From Brevibacillus_D fluminis_A (GTDB taxonomy: Bacteria > Bacillota > Bacilli > Brevibacillales > Brevibacillaceae), in contig NZ_CM125436.1 in assembly GCF_052072235.1 (NCBI RefSeq), positions 2,784,001-2,848,000 of the forward strand: a DNA stretch of 64,000 bases, given 5' to 3'. Positions 16,154-25,469 of the stretch are shown one piece after another. The notes below the pieces were generated by a model. It worked only from the letters and a program-made list of their open reading frames with translations. It was not told the origin of the DNA and did not search any database. Position numbers and translations under genes: made by a program. Every line of letters begins with the position of its first letter. Position 1 is the stretch's first letter.

Positions 16154-17404
16154 ATGATGAAAAAGATCACAATGAAAAAACAGCAAAATATAGCGATGTG
16201 TGCAGCGGTTCTTTCGCTTTCGGTTTTGTTCGCCGGCTGTAGCGCGGATAACGGCACAGCAGGCCAGGCCGCCGGCAATCCGGTCGTGCAGGTCATCAAG
16301 GCAGGCAATCTGACCGGCAACCAGCTGATGATCAGCGGGAAAGTCACGCCGAACCAAGAAGTGCAAGTCGTGTCCAAAGTCGCCGGCCGCGTTTCGTCGG
16401 TCAGTGTCGATGAAGGAAGCATCGTCAAAGCGGGCGACGCATTGGTGAAGCTGGAAGCCGACGACTACAACCAGCAGGTGATCCAGGCGAGAGCGGCGCT
16501 GGCAAGCGCGCGGGCAAAGCTGGCTGACACCAAGGCGGGCACTCGTTCCGAGGAAATCCAGCGTCAGAAGAGCGGTCTTGAAAGCGCGAAAGCAGCGTAT
16601 GACAATGCGCAAAAATCGTATGAACGGACGAAATCGCTGTTTGCGAGCGGCGCGGTGTCCCAGACGGATTTGGAAAAAGCGCAATTGGCGCTGGAGCAGG
16701 CCAAATCAGGGTACGAGCAGCTGCAAGCCCAGCTGCAGCTTTCCGAGAACGGTCCGACCGGTAATACCATCCAGGCGTTGCAGGCGGAAGTAGATCGCTT
16801 GAATTCGTCTGTCCAGCTGGCTGAAATTTCAGTGAACAATACGACGGTGAAATCGCCGATCGCAGGGATTGTCGCCAAACGTTCGATCGATCCGGGCGAA
16901 CTAGCAACACCGGGTGTACCGTTGTTCACCGTAGTTGACATGAAAACCGTGCAAGTGCAGTTCTCCGTCAACCAGGATCAGATCAACCTGATTCAACCGG
17001 GCGCGACCGTTGAGATGAAAACCAATTCGATTCCGGACAAAACGTTTAAAGGAACGGTCATTTTCATCAGCCCGATCTCTGACGCGGGCACCAATACGTT
17101 CCCTGTAAAAGTCAAGGTCGACAATGCGCAAGGACTGCTCCGCTCCGGCATGATCATGGATGCGACCATCGGCACGTCCGCAAGCGCAACGCGCATCGAG
17201 GTTCCAACCTCCTCGCTCGTGAAGGATTCCGATAAAACCTATCTCTATACCGTGACAGATGGCGTTGCTCATCGGGTTGAAGTGAAGACCGAGGAAAAGG
17301 ATGCCAACTGGTCGTATGTAACGAGCGGATTGGATCAAGCCAGCCAAGTCATCGTCAACCCTGGCAGCCAGCTGAAGGATGGAGACAAGGTTACAGTGAA
17401 GTAA
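16154..17404 (+). CDS. RND/HlyD-type adaptor lipoprotein
   Basis: 416 aa. Signal peptide with lipobox LFAGC (Cys near residue 29), so it is lipid-anchored outside the membrane. Lipoyl domain halves flank a long helical hairpin (about residues 110-210, KSGLESAKAAYDNAQ ... LEQAKSGYEQLQ), then beta-barrel and membrane-proximal domains (TVKSPIAGIVAKRSIDPGE). It is a full-length AcrA/MdtA-like protein and differs strongly from the short adaptor in front of it. Two distinct adaptors in one operon are unusual. Confidence 0.9.
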   Translation: MMKKITMKKQQNIAMCAAVLSLSVLFAGCSADNGTAGQAAGNPVVQVIKAGNLTGNQLMISGKVTPNQEVQVVSKVAGRVSSVSVDEGSIVKAGDALVKLEADDYNQQVIQARAALASARAKLADTKAGTRSEEIQRQKSGLESAKAAYDNAQKSYERTKSLFASGAVSQTDLEKAQLALEQAKSGYEQLQAQLQLSENGPTGNTIQALQAEVDRLNSSVQLAEISVNNTTVKSPIAGIVAKRSIDPGELATPGVPLFTVVDMKTVQVQFSVNQDQINLIQPGATVEMKTNSIPDKTFKGTVIFISPISDAGTNTFPVKVKVDNAQGLLRSGMIMDATIGTSASATRIEVPTSSLVKDSDKTYLYTVTDGVAHRVEVKTEEKDANWSYVTSGLDQASQVIVNPGSQLKDGDKVTVK

Positions 17405-17417
17405 GGGGGATCGTGCG

Positions 17418-18965
17418 ATGGCAGAAGAAAAGCAGTCCATGTGGCTCGTACTGATCGCAATTATCCTCGGTACGTTTGTAGCGGTTTTGAATAACAGCTT
17501 GATCAACGTTGCACTGCCGCAATTGGTCAACGTGTTTGGTTCCGATACCCAGACGATCCAGTGGGTATTGACAGGATATATGCTGTCGTCCGCCGTCGTC
17601 ATCCCGATGAGCGGGTTTCTCGGCGGACGGTTCGGCAACAAGTTTATGTTTGTCGGTTCCCTGATTGCCTTTATGATTGGTTCTTTGCTTTGCGGATTGG
17701 CGTGGAGCGACTCCAGCCTGATTTTTTTCCGGGTCTTGCAAGGGTTGGGCGGCGGCTTGATCATGCCGATCGGGATGACGTTCATTTACGCATCGGTCCC
17801 GCGTGAAAAAATCGGGATGGCGCTCGGATTGTGGGGGGTAGCCGCGATGGCCGCCCCTGCGATCGGTCCGACGCTCGGCGGTTATTTGATCGATATTTTC
17901 AGCTGGCGGCTGCTGTTTTTGATCTGTGTGCCGGTCGCCTTGTTTGCGATCGTCATGTGTTCCTCGCTTTTGCGCGAGACGCCGAAAAATACGTCCTTGA
18001 AGCTCGACAAAGCGGGCGCGATCCTGTCGATCATCGCCTGCGGGACACTGTTGTTTGCCTTGAGCAAAGGGCAGTCGGAAGGATGGACCTCATTTTATAT
18101 CGTCAGCTTCCTGCTCGTCGCCGTGTTCTCGCTGATTTTGTTCATCTGGGTGGAATTGCATGTGGAATCCCCGCTGCTCGATTTGCGCCTGTTCAAAATC
18201 ACGCCGTTCACCGTCAGCGTCATCACGGCGAGTATGGTCATGATGGGGATGATGGGCGGTACGTTCCTGATGCCGCTGTATTTGCAAAACATCCAGGGCT
18301 TGACGCCGATGCAATCCGGTCTGCTCTTGATGCCGCAGTCCATCGCCATGGCGCTGATGATGCCGATCAGCGGGCGACTGTTTGACAAATTCGGTGTGAT
18401 ACCGCTTGGTTTGGTCGGCTTGACCATCATGGGTGTGACGACGGTTGAATTGCACAATCTGGCGCAGGACACGCCGAACCATTGGCTTGACGTGGTGCTG
18501 ACAATCCGCGGGATCGGGATCGGTCTGTGCATGATGCCGCTTTCGACCGTCGGGATGAACAGCGTGCCGAAGCATCTGGTCGGCCTCGCGTCGCCATTGT
18601 CCAACGTAATCCGACAGGTGTTCGCTTCCTTCGGGATCGCGCTCTTGACCGCAGTCATGCAGTCTCGCCAAACGAGTGTAGGAGCGAGCATCAATGATAC
18701 GGTTTCGGTCACCAACGATGCCGCGAATTCCTTCATCACCTCCATGGCGGCTGTGTACCAGCAGGCCGGGGTCGATGCGGTCACCGCCAAAGCGGGTGCG
18801 ATGACCATGTTGGGCGGGCTGATCCAGAAGGAGGCGGCGGTCCGCGCGATCGCCGACACATTCCTTGTCTCGGCCATTCCGATCTTTATCTCCATTCCGC
18901 TTTTGATCTTCTTTGTGAAACGAAAAAAACCGGCTGAAGCTACGGAACAAGGGGCAGCGCGTTAA
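17418..18965 (+). CDS. DHA2-family (EmrB/QacA) multidrug MFS transporter
   Basis: 515 aa, 14 predicted helices. It carries the MFS A motif variant SGFLGGRFGNKFMF, motif C (LWGVAAMAAPAIGPTLGG) and the TM1 motif LNNSLINVALPQL typical of EmrB. It exports drugs by proton antiport, with the preceding adaptors as possible partners. AAGGGGGATC precedes the ATG; 13 bp separate it from the adaptor gene. Confidence 0.94.
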   Translation: MAEEKQSMWLVLIAIILGTFVAVLNNSLINVALPQLVNVFGSDTQTIQWVLTGYMLSSAVVIPMSGFLGGRFGNKFMFVGSLIAFMIGSLLCGLAWSDSSLIFFRVLQGLGGGLIMPIGMTFIYASVPREKIGMALGLWGVAAMAAPAIGPTLGGYLIDIFSWRLLFLICVPVALFAIVMCSSLLRETPKNTSLKLDKAGAILSIIACGTLLFALSKGQSEGWTSFYIVSFLLVAVFSLILFIWVELHVESPLLDLRLFKITPFTVSVITASMVMMGMMGGTFLMPLYLQNIQGLTPMQSGLLLMPQSIAMALMMPISGRLFDKFGVIPLGLVGLTIMGVTTVELHNLAQDTPNHWLDVVLTIRGIGIGLCMMPLSTVGMNSVPKHLVGLASPLSNVIRQVFASFGIALLTAVMQSRQTSVGASINDTVSVTNDAANSFITSMAAVYQQAGVDAVTAKAGAMTMLGGLIQKEAAVRAIADTFLVSAIPIFISIPLLIFFVKRKKPAEATEQGAAR

Positions 18966-18970
18966 TGCCC

Positions 18971-18998
18971 CTTCCCGCTTTCGGGCGGTTTTCTTTTT
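18971..18998 (+). terminator. Weak terminator after DHA2 pump
   Basis: CCGC-TTTCG-GGCGG hairpin followed by TTTTCTTTTTTTT. The stem is short, but the T-run is long. Confidence 0.5.
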
Positions 18999-19105
18999 TT
19001 TACATGGAATTTTGCAAATCTTTTTATTACGGTTCGCCTCCTATTTCGATGATATAATATAGCAAAATCCGACAACAAACGTCGTAGTGAGGAGGGGACG
19101 CAAGG

Positions 19106-19591
19106 ATGAAGAACCAGATGTACTCATCATCCGCAGCGAATCAGGCGATGCCGTTTTCGGAACAAGAAGATGCGAAACAAAAAAGACGGCAAGAACGCAG
19201 CATGGCAAGAGGGGTGAAAAGCAACAAGCAGCACGTGATTTTGCTCAGCGCGATTTGGATCGTTCTCATGGGTGGAGGCTATTTGCTCGCCAACCATTAT
19301 ATCGAAAATAGCCGCGCCTACATCGATGCTCGTTTGCAGGAAGCACAGGCCGCCAACCTCAAGCAAATGGCCAAAATCGAGGAGCAGGTGGGCAAGCTCA
19401 GCACGGAGCTTTCCACGGTGCAGGCTGGACTGGGCTCCATCCAGGAAGGATTGCAGATGACAGGCGAAACGCTGGGTGGAACGGATAAAACCAAACAAGC
19501 GCTGACGACGCGCATCGATACGCTCAACAAGCAGCTGACCGAGCTGCGCACCTCGCTGAAAAAACTGGAGGACGCGGCGCGTGCGTGGTAA
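19106..19591 (+). CDS. Membrane-anchored coiled-coil protein
   Basis: 161 aa. A basic N-terminal cytoplasmic segment, one transmembrane helix (about 36-57, HVILLSAIWIVLMGGGYLLA), then an extracellular coiled coil to the end, with a heptad-rich EEQVGKLSTELSTVQ and RIDTLNKQLTELRTSL. No named family. Start ATG follows GAGGAGGGG. It overlaps the next gene by 11 bp, so the two proteins probably work together at the cell surface. Confidence 0.78.
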   Translation: MKNQMYSSSAANQAMPFSEQEDAKQKRRQERSMARGVKSNKQHVILLSAIWIVLMGGGYLLANHYIENSRAYIDARLQEAQAANLKQMAKIEEQVGKLSTELSTVQAGLGSIQEGLQMTGETLGGTDKTKQALTTRIDTLNKQLTELRTSLKKLEDAARAW

Positions 19592-20651
19592 ATGGGCGAT
19601 TCACCTGTGCCTGTTGTGCGCGCCTGTCATCGGTTTTTACACCGCGTTCGCACAAACCAATCCGGTACACACTCTCGAGGCAACATCCTTGCAGCTGCCG
19701 CTTGATGCGGTGACAGAAAAGCTCGGAGATTTCGCCAAGACGACGGAAAAGACGCAGGAGAGCGTAGACAAAACCAACGATGAACTGGAGAAAATCCATG
19801 CGTTGGCAAGCAAGGAAAAGAAAGCGTACGATGAACAGAACAAGCAGCTCGACAACCTCATTTCAAGCAGCAAAGATCACCTCAAGCAGTCAGGCGACGT
19901 GCTTGATACCGTGCTGTCCGGACTTTTGGGCAATCCGATCGGACAAACCTTCGGCAAGAATGCGACGGTAAAAGTGTATTCGCTCGCAGAATCGGGCTAT
20001 AGCGGTTACATGGCAAAAGTGCGGCTGACGAATCCGAATGCGCTGAAAATGGTGCTTGCCAACGACAAGGTCATCAGCAAAGGGGAAACGACCAGCCACG
20101 CGGCCAAGCGCAAAGGCGCACTTCTCGCCATCAATGCAGGCGGTTTCAATACAAACAAAAACGGTACGTTAAGCCCGCTCGGCGTAACGGTCGTCGACGG
20201 CCAGATCAAAACGTTCTCGACCAACACGAAATTGAGCTTCGTCGGGTTCAACAACCAGGGTCATCTCGTAGGCGGCAAGCTGAAGTCGCAAAGCGAGGTC
20301 AAGCAAAAAGGCATCCTGCAAGGGGCGAGCTTCCTTCCGACTTTGCTGCAAGGCGGCAAAAAGCAGCCGATCCCGCGCGATTGGGCCAATACCAAACATC
20401 CGCGTACCTTGATCGGCCACTTTACCAACGGCGACATTTTGATCATCGTCATCGACGGACGGGGCGGCGGCGGAAGCAATGGCGTCACACTGGAGGAAGC
20501 GCAGAACAAGCTGCTCGAATTCCACGTCCGCGATGCGTATAACCTGGACGGCGGCGGCTCCAGCGCATTTTACTACAAAGGCAAGATTTTGAACCATCCG
20601 TCAGATGGCCGGGAGCGTCCGGTCACAAGCAATATCGTCGTCATGCCGTAA
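19581..20651 (+). CDS. Phosphodiester glycosidase-domain (NAGPA-like) secreted protein
   Basis: 356 aa from GTG 19581 (GGAGG 11 bp upstream). An N-terminal hydrophobic segment (7-25) is followed by a coiled coil (about 45-100) and then the phosphodiester glycosidase domain (formerly DUF2233). Its landmarks are LLAINAGGFN, RTLIGHFTNGDILIIVIDGRG and the signature DAYNLDGGGSSAFYYKGK. The human homologue removes GlcNAc from phosphodiesters; bacterial members act on cell-wall or exopolysaccharide phosphodiesters. The matching coiled coil in the upstream partner suggests complex formation. Confidence 0.88.
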   Translation: MRGKWAIHLCLLCAPVIGFYTAFAQTNPVHTLEATSLQLPLDAVTEKLGDFAKTTEKTQESVDKTNDELEKIHALASKEKKAYDEQNKQLDNLISSSKDHLKQSGDVLDTVLSGLLGNPIGQTFGKNATVKVYSLAESGYSGYMAKVRLTNPNALKMVLANDKVISKGETTSHAAKRKGALLAINAGGFNTNKNGTLSPLGVTVVDGQIKTFSTNTKLSFVGFNNQGHLVGGKLKSQSEVKQKGILQGASFLPTLLQGGKKQPIPRDWANTKHPRTLIGHFTNGDILIIVIDGRGGGGSNGVTLEEAQNKLLEFHVRDAYNLDGGGSSAFYYKGKILNHPSDGRERPVTSNIVVMP

Positions 20652-20751
20652 CCGGTCGCTGGAAAATTCCCGTTGCTTTTCAACGGAGAAGTGCTAAAAT
20701 AGGAGAATTACCTTCGGGTACCAGAGGCAAGGAAAAAAGGGGACATTTGCG

Positions 20752-21957
20752 ATGGATTATCAATTTGCGAAAAGTATCGTACATCTGGAATCATCGGTCG
20801 TTCGCGACATTCTGAAGCTGACGCAGGGCAACGAGATCATTTCGTTTGCCGGCGGGCTGCCTGCCGAGGAGTATTTTCCGGTCGAGGCGGTTAAGGACGC
20901 CTATGCCCGTGTGCTTGACAGCGGAACCAAGGCGCTGCAGTACGGCCTGACGGAAGGATTTTTGCCGCTGCGCGAAAAAGTGTGCGAGCGGATGCGCGTG
21001 AAAAAAAACATGCACGTCGAGCCGGACAACATGATTTTGACGACAGGCTCGCAGCAGGCGCTCGACCTTTTGGCCCGCGTCTATCTGGATGAAGGCGATG
21101 TCGTGCTCGTGGAAGACCCCACCTATCTGGCGGCGCTCCAGTCGTTCCGCTCCCATGGTGTCACGGTGGTTGCGGTGGAAAGCGATTCGCTCGGGATGAA
21201 TATCGACGATTTGCACGCAAAGATCAAGGCGCACAAGCCAAAGCTCGTCTATGTCGTGCCGACGTTCTCCAATCCGGCAGGACGGGTGTGGAGCACGGAA
21301 CGCAGACTGGGTCTTCTGGCGGCTTGTCGCGCGAACAATGTGCTGATTCTCGAAGATGATCCGTATGGAGAAATCAAGTTCGATCCAAATGCCGATTATC
21401 CGACGATCCTGTCGCTCGATCAACATCCGCACGATTCCGCTGTCGTCTACTTGGGCAGCTTTTCCAAGACGGTCGCACCTGGCTTGCGCACAGGCTGGGC
21501 GATGGGCGACAAGCGCGTCATCCAGGCGATGGCGAAGGTGAAGCAAGCTTCCGACCTGCAATCGAGTTCGATCGACCAGCAGGCGCTGTATCAGCTGTTC
21601 GTCCATTTCGCGCTGGACGAGCATCTCGCCGTGACGTGTGCCCAATACAAAAAGCGCATGGAGCTTATGCACGACCTGTTTGTCGCGCAAAACCTGCCAG
21701 GCTTTACGATCAACAAGCCGGCGGGCGGCATGTTCTTCTGGGGCGAGCTGGCGGAAGGGATGGACGCTTCCGAGCTGTTGAAGATCGCGGTGCAAGAAGG
21801 CGTCGCTTTCGTTCCGGGCGCTCCATTCTGCGCAGGCACACCGATGAAAAATACGCTGCGGCTCAACTTCACCCATAATAATGAAGAGCGGACCAAATTG
21901 GGTGTCGAGCGATTTGCCAAAGCGTATCAGGCGTATATGACGCAGGTTGTGAAGTAG
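20752..21957 (+). CDS. PLP-dependent class I aminotransferase (2-aminoadipate/LysN type)
   Basis: 401 aa. PLP lysine in GSFSKTVAPGLRTGW, substrate/cofactor residues in TFSNPAGRVWS and ILEDDPYGEIKFD. It matches the MocR-type aminotransferase fold without the DNA-binding domain, as in LysN/2-aminoadipate and multi-substrate aminotransferases. The substrate cannot be fixed. Single gene with its own promoter region (20652-20751) and a following terminator. Confidence 0.92.
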   Translation: MDYQFAKSIVHLESSVVRDILKLTQGNEIISFAGGLPAEEYFPVEAVKDAYARVLDSGTKALQYGLTEGFLPLREKVCERMRVKKNMHVEPDNMILTTGSQQALDLLARVYLDEGDVVLVEDPTYLAALQSFRSHGVTVVAVESDSLGMNIDDLHAKIKAHKPKLVYVVPTFSNPAGRVWSTERRLGLLAACRANNVLILEDDPYGEIKFDPNADYPTILSLDQHPHDSAVVYLGSFSKTVAPGLRTGWAMGDKRVIQAMAKVKQASDLQSSSIDQQALYQLFVHFALDEHLAVTCAQYKKRMELMHDLFVAQNLPGFTINKPAGGMFFWGELAEGMDASELLKIAVQEGVAFVPGAPFCAGTPMKNTLRLNFTHNNEERTKLGVERFAKAYQAYMTQVVK

Positions 21958-21971
21958 GGAAGAGAGAAAGG

Positions 21972-21998
21972 GTCGCAGATGATCTGCGGCTCTTTTTC
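21972..21998 (+). terminator. Terminator of aminotransferase gene
   Basis: CGCAGAT-G-ATCTGCG stem extended by G-C pairs, followed by TCTTTTTCC. Confidence 0.75.
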
Positions 21999-22388
21999 CT
22001 TTGGTTGGAAAAACTAAGGAAAAACGAGTTCACAGAGGGTGTTAGCTCGTTTTTTTTTTGCCTTGGTCATGCAGATAAAAGGGATAAATGGGACAAATGG
22101 GTGAAAATCAGCCAAATATTCCCGTTTATTGTGCGAGGATGCGGTCAAATATCCAGTCATGCTTCCCGTTTTCTGTTTTTCTGCAATTGGCAGAATATTT
22201 GCTTATTCATACAGAGAAAGACAGCAGCGTCCGATCTTCGCTAGAGGGCGGCGCTTTGGACGAGGAGGTTGAACGGGAATGAACGATTTTCCCTTTCTCT
22301 GAACATCGTTTTGATTCGGAGGGAGAGAGCCGCTTAGAACCGATCGCAGGCATGATTCGATTAAGGATGACGATGGGAGGAATGTAGA
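21999..22388. other. Intergenic region before amidase
   Basis: About 390 bp without a supported gene. It holds a second terminator (AAAACGAG/CTCGTTTT, 22021-22053, then nine T) and a hairpin CGTCC/GGACG near 22228-22261. A 7-codon ATG frame after GAGGAGG (22278 onward) is too short to call. Longer frames here lack coding character. Confidence 0.5.
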
Positions 22389-23801
22389 ATGAAGACAGAG
22401 GAAATTTGGAAATGGACGGCAGCGGAAGTAGCGCAGGCAATTCGTACGAAGAAGGTATCCTCCCGTGAGGCTGTCGAAAGTTGCTTGCAACGTATCGAAG
22501 AAGTGAATCCGAAAGTGAACGCCATGGTGGAAGTCTCTCGCGACGAAGCACTTGCAAGTGCGGAAGCAGCGGATCGGGCAATCCAGGCTGGGGAACCGCT
22601 TGGCCCGCTGCATGGCGTACCGGTTTCGATTAAAGTGAATACGGATCAAGCGGGGCATGCGACGACGGAAGGGGCTCCCGCCTTTCGTGATAACATTTCC
22701 CCGATCGACAGTCCGCAGGTTGCGAACTTGCGAAAAGCTGGGGCTGTCTTGATTGGTCGGAGCAATACGCCTGCTTTTTCGTTTCGCTGGTTTACCAATA
22801 ACCAACTGCATGGCAGAACCCTCAATCCTTGGGATGGCTCCCGAACACCTGGAGGTTCCAGTGGCGGTGCAGCCGTCGCGGTAGCAACGGGCATGGTACC
22901 GATTGCTCACGGGAATGATTTGGCAGGTTCCATCCGTTACCCAGCCTATGCTTGCGGCGTGGCAGGTCTGCGTCCTACAGTGGGACGGATACCGAGTTGG
23001 TCCAATATGGGGTACTCGCTCTCCATCCAGACGATGGGCGTACAGGGACCGCTCGCCCGCACAGTGGGGGATCTTCGGTTAGCTCTTGCCAGCATGAGTC
23101 AGTTTTCCCCGGATGACCCGACTTATGTTCCGGTTCCTTTAACAGGCGAGCCGCTCAAGTATCCGATCCGTGTCGGATTGGTAAAAGATGTTGGCATCGC
23201 CCCGCCAAGTCCCGCCGTTAATCAAGCTTTGGATGAAGCAGCTGCCAGGTTGACCGCTGCGGGTTATATGGTGGAAGAGGTTGAAATGCCTCTATTCGCT
23301 GAAGCGCATAAACTTTGGCATCTGCTGTGCATGGAAGATTTTCGCACGGCGATGCCGTTGGTCGAACAATTTGGGGATGAGGAGATCAAACTGTCGGCGA
23401 AACACTTCTTCGCTGTTGGCGAAGAGTGGTGGGGGGCAGCGCCTCAGCTCGCTGATGTTCTGCGCGGTTATGCGCGTCGCGGTGCGCTCATTGTTCAACT
23501 GCAGCAATTTTTGGAGGAGTACCCGTTACTGCTGCTACCCAGCTCGGCAGAGCAAGCATTCGAACAGGATGCGGACATTTCAAGCGTGGAAAATATGCGT
23601 CGCGTAGTGGCAGCTCAGTGGCCGATGATGGCTGTTGCAGTGTTTGGTGTTCCGGCGCTCTCGATTCCGACGTCGGTTGTCGGAGGGCTTCCTGCAGGTG
23701 TGCAGATGATCGGCAGGAAATTTCGGGAAGACACCTTGTTTGATGCAGCGGAAATCATTGAAGCGCATGCCACCATTCGAACGCCGATCGATCCTATGTA
23801 A
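22389..23801 (+). CDS. Amidase-signature family amidohydrolase
   Basis: 470 aa. The amidase signature is TPGGSSGGAAVAVATGM followed by LAGSIRYPA, giving the Ser-cisSer-Lys triad with Lys in PVSIKVN. The usual GTDxGGSIR is here GNDLAGSIR. The family hydrolyses amide bonds in diverse substrates (acetamide, indoleacetamide, peptides amides) and also includes GatA; neighbours give no GatBC, so this is a catabolic or detoxifying amidase. Start follows GGGAGGAATG. Confidence 0.9.
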   Translation: MKTEEIWKWTAAEVAQAIRTKKVSSREAVESCLQRIEEVNPKVNAMVEVSRDEALASAEAADRAIQAGEPLGPLHGVPVSIKVNTDQAGHATTEGAPAFRDNISPIDSPQVANLRKAGAVLIGRSNTPAFSFRWFTNNQLHGRTLNPWDGSRTPGGSSGGAAVAVATGMVPIAHGNDLAGSIRYPAYACGVAGLRPTVGRIPSWSNMGYSLSIQTMGVQGPLARTVGDLRLALASMSQFSPDDPTYVPVPLTGEPLKYPIRVGLVKDVGIAPPSPAVNQALDEAAARLTAAGYMVEEVEMPLFAEAHKLWHLLCMEDFRTAMPLVEQFGDEEIKLSAKHFFAVGEEWWGAAPQLADVLRGYARRGALIVQLQQFLEEYPLLLLPSSAEQAFEQDADISSVENMRRVVAAQWPMMAVAVFGVPALSIPTSVVGGLPAGVQMIGRKFREDTLFDAAEIIEAHATIRTPIDPM

Positions 23802-23875
23802 GGCGGTTAAACCTGTTCGTATGTTCTATTTTTGGTTTCAATGCTTATCATAACGAAAGAATCGTCGTTGCTAAA

Positions 23876-23916
23876 GAGACACAGATCGCATACGCCGGAT
23901 TTGTGTCTTTTTTTTA
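23876..23916 (+). terminator. Terminator of amidase gene
   Basis: AGACACA/TGTGTCT stem, preceded by AAAG and followed by eight T. Confidence 0.8.
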
Positions 23917-24182
23917 TGGTCAAGAATTCGATTCTGCTTGTTTTTTTGCAAAAGTTAGCTAATTATGGAAGGGAGGCACTGCAGCGTTTTGCGCTTGGCT
24001 TCAAGGATGCGTGTGAGGACGCCCCAACCATTGTGGATTTATTCTCGCGCGCAGAGCTGGATTGAGTGCCATATGGACACTCTTTTCCAATGCCTTACTG
24101 AGGTGAAACGATTCCGTACTTCTTTCGTCTTATTCATTGCGTGAAAAGAAAGATGGAGAGCGAAAGGAACTGGCCCTTATTT
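23917..24182. other. Intergenic region before secreted protein
   Basis: Low-GC stretch without a supported gene. A small hairpin GAGTG/CACTC followed by TTTT lies at 24065-24087 and could end a short transcript. A 77-codon frame overlaps the amidase terminator and is not credible. Confidence 0.4.
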
Positions 24183-24719
24183 ATGAAAAAAGTACATTTG
24201 TTATCGTATGCATTGATCTTGAGTACGTTGTTTGGTACGAATGCTTATGCAGATTCACACCAACAAACGGCTGCACCAGTCCCTTACAAAGTAAGTGTCC
24301 CAATTAGTGGCAAAGATAAACAAGGAAACACTTTTGAGAAATCAATGGCTTATGTGAAGAGTATACAGGTAAAAAACGGAAAACTGATGATCTCACTGGA
24401 CTATATACAATGGTTTTTCGGTGATGCAGCAGTAAAAGCCTATCATGAAGATCATCCAAAGGAAAAAGGGGACTACCCCATGGAGTATTATATTCGTAAT
24501 AACAGTGCAAAGATCAGAACGTTTGAAATATCCCCAAAAGCTTCCTTTACGCTTCAAACCAACTCTACAAAAGATGGGAACTTCCAGTGGAATGAAGCTG
24601 TCAACGTAAATACGTTTAAAAAATTTGTGATATCCAAAGGGATTCCCTTTCATCTGCCATTCCAAATTGAAGTAACGAATGGAATGGTCACGAAAATTAC
24701 TGAACAATACATACCCTGA
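24183..24719 (+). CDS. Secreted protein, unknown function
   Basis: 178 aa beginning with a clear signal peptide (MKKVHLLSYALILSTLFGTNAYA-D). The mature part is polar with beta character. ATG 24183 is chosen for the signal peptide; the ribosome site (AAAGGAAC) is rather far. Its base composition is clearly more AT-rich than its neighbours, suggesting acquisition from another source. No family recognised. Confidence 0.72.
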   Translation: MKKVHLLSYALILSTLFGTNAYADSHQQTAAPVPYKVSVPISGKDKQGNTFEKSMAYVKSIQVKNGKLMISLDYIQWFFGDAAVKAYHEDHPKEKGDYPMEYYIRNNSAKIRTFEISPKASFTLQTNSTKDGNFQWNEAVNVNTFKKFVISKGIPFHLPFQIEVTNGMVTKITEQYIP

Positions 24720-24734
24720 TTTTTTACCATTACA

Positions 24735-24785
24735 AAACAGCGGCATTCCCGTATTAACTTACTTGTACGAGGGCCGCTGTTTCTT
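24735..24785 (+). terminator. Terminator of secreted protein gene
   Basis: AAACAGCGGC/GCCGCTGTTT stem (10 bp perfect) followed by CTT; the A-rich 5' arm makes it potentially bidirectional and it sits between convergent genes. Confidence 0.75.
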
Positions 24786-24829
24786 ATGAATTCGTTCTTT
24801 TCACCTGTGTTACTTTAACTGATGCCTCG

Positions 24830-25372
24830 CTACCGAACCCTTTGCTTCAACTGCTCCACATTCAACCCATCGTACTCGGCAAATCCTGTCTTCTTAAGCG
24901 AAATGGTTTTCCCGTCTAACAACGGATACACCCCTTGCCATAAGCCAGTGAGCGAATAAAAGCCCGTCCCTCTGACCGGATGGAGAAAAAATACATAGTT
25001 TCCTTCCGCCAGTGGTCCCGGATATTTGTCGTTCAAGGGATCTTTCGCGTCGGGAAGCGGCTCGATGCCGACACTCAGGAGTCGAATGAGCCTTGGCGAT
25101 GCGCCTTTGATCACACTGTTGACCTGCAATGTCTGGATATAGTTCACAACTTGATATGCACCGATTTTTTTTCCGGTGGGAAACGATTGAAAGCTGCTGT
25201 TTGCCGATGCCGATACGATCAGCGTGGACTTTTGCGCCAGCTGGCGGGCATTCGCCGCCGGTGTTGTGTCCAGCTGAAGCTTGGCGATATCCGGTCGCTG
25301 TGCCCAAGCTACCTGACACTGCAGCAGACTGATCACAAGCAAACAGGCAAATCCCAAATGGCCTAGCACACG
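24830..25372 (-). CDS. Secreted or lipid-associated protein, unknown function
   Basis: 180 aa. The start at 25372 is placed by GAGGAGG 9 bp upstream and gives a signal peptide MRVLGHLGFACLLVISLLQC...AWA. The mature protein has VVNYIQTLQVNSVIKG and a segment GNYVFFLHPVRGTGFYSLTGLWQGVY, which resembles small surface proteins tracking beta-barrel folds. Not recognised further. Confidence 0.72.
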   Translation of the reverse strand, partial: RVLGHLGFACLLVISLLQCQVAWAQRPDIAKLQLDTTPAANARQLAQKSTLIVSASANSSFQSFPTGKKIGAYQVVNYIQTLQVNSVIKGASPRLIRLLSVGIEPLPDAKDPLNDKYPGPLAEGNYVFFLHPVRGTGFYSLTGLWQGVYPLLDGKTISLKKTGFAEYDGLNVEQLKQRVR

Positions 25373-25469
25373 CATCCAAAAAGCCTCCTCGCCATCCAAT
25401 TCCATTCATTCTCTACTGTGGATGTTCGGATGTGCCATTATGCAGCGTGCGGCATTGGAAAGAAAAGGG

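Noticed and set aside
22278..22304. Seven-codon leader peptide after GAGGAGG before the amidase gene
   Set aside because: Too short, no codon bias towards a regulatory amino acid and no matching attenuator.
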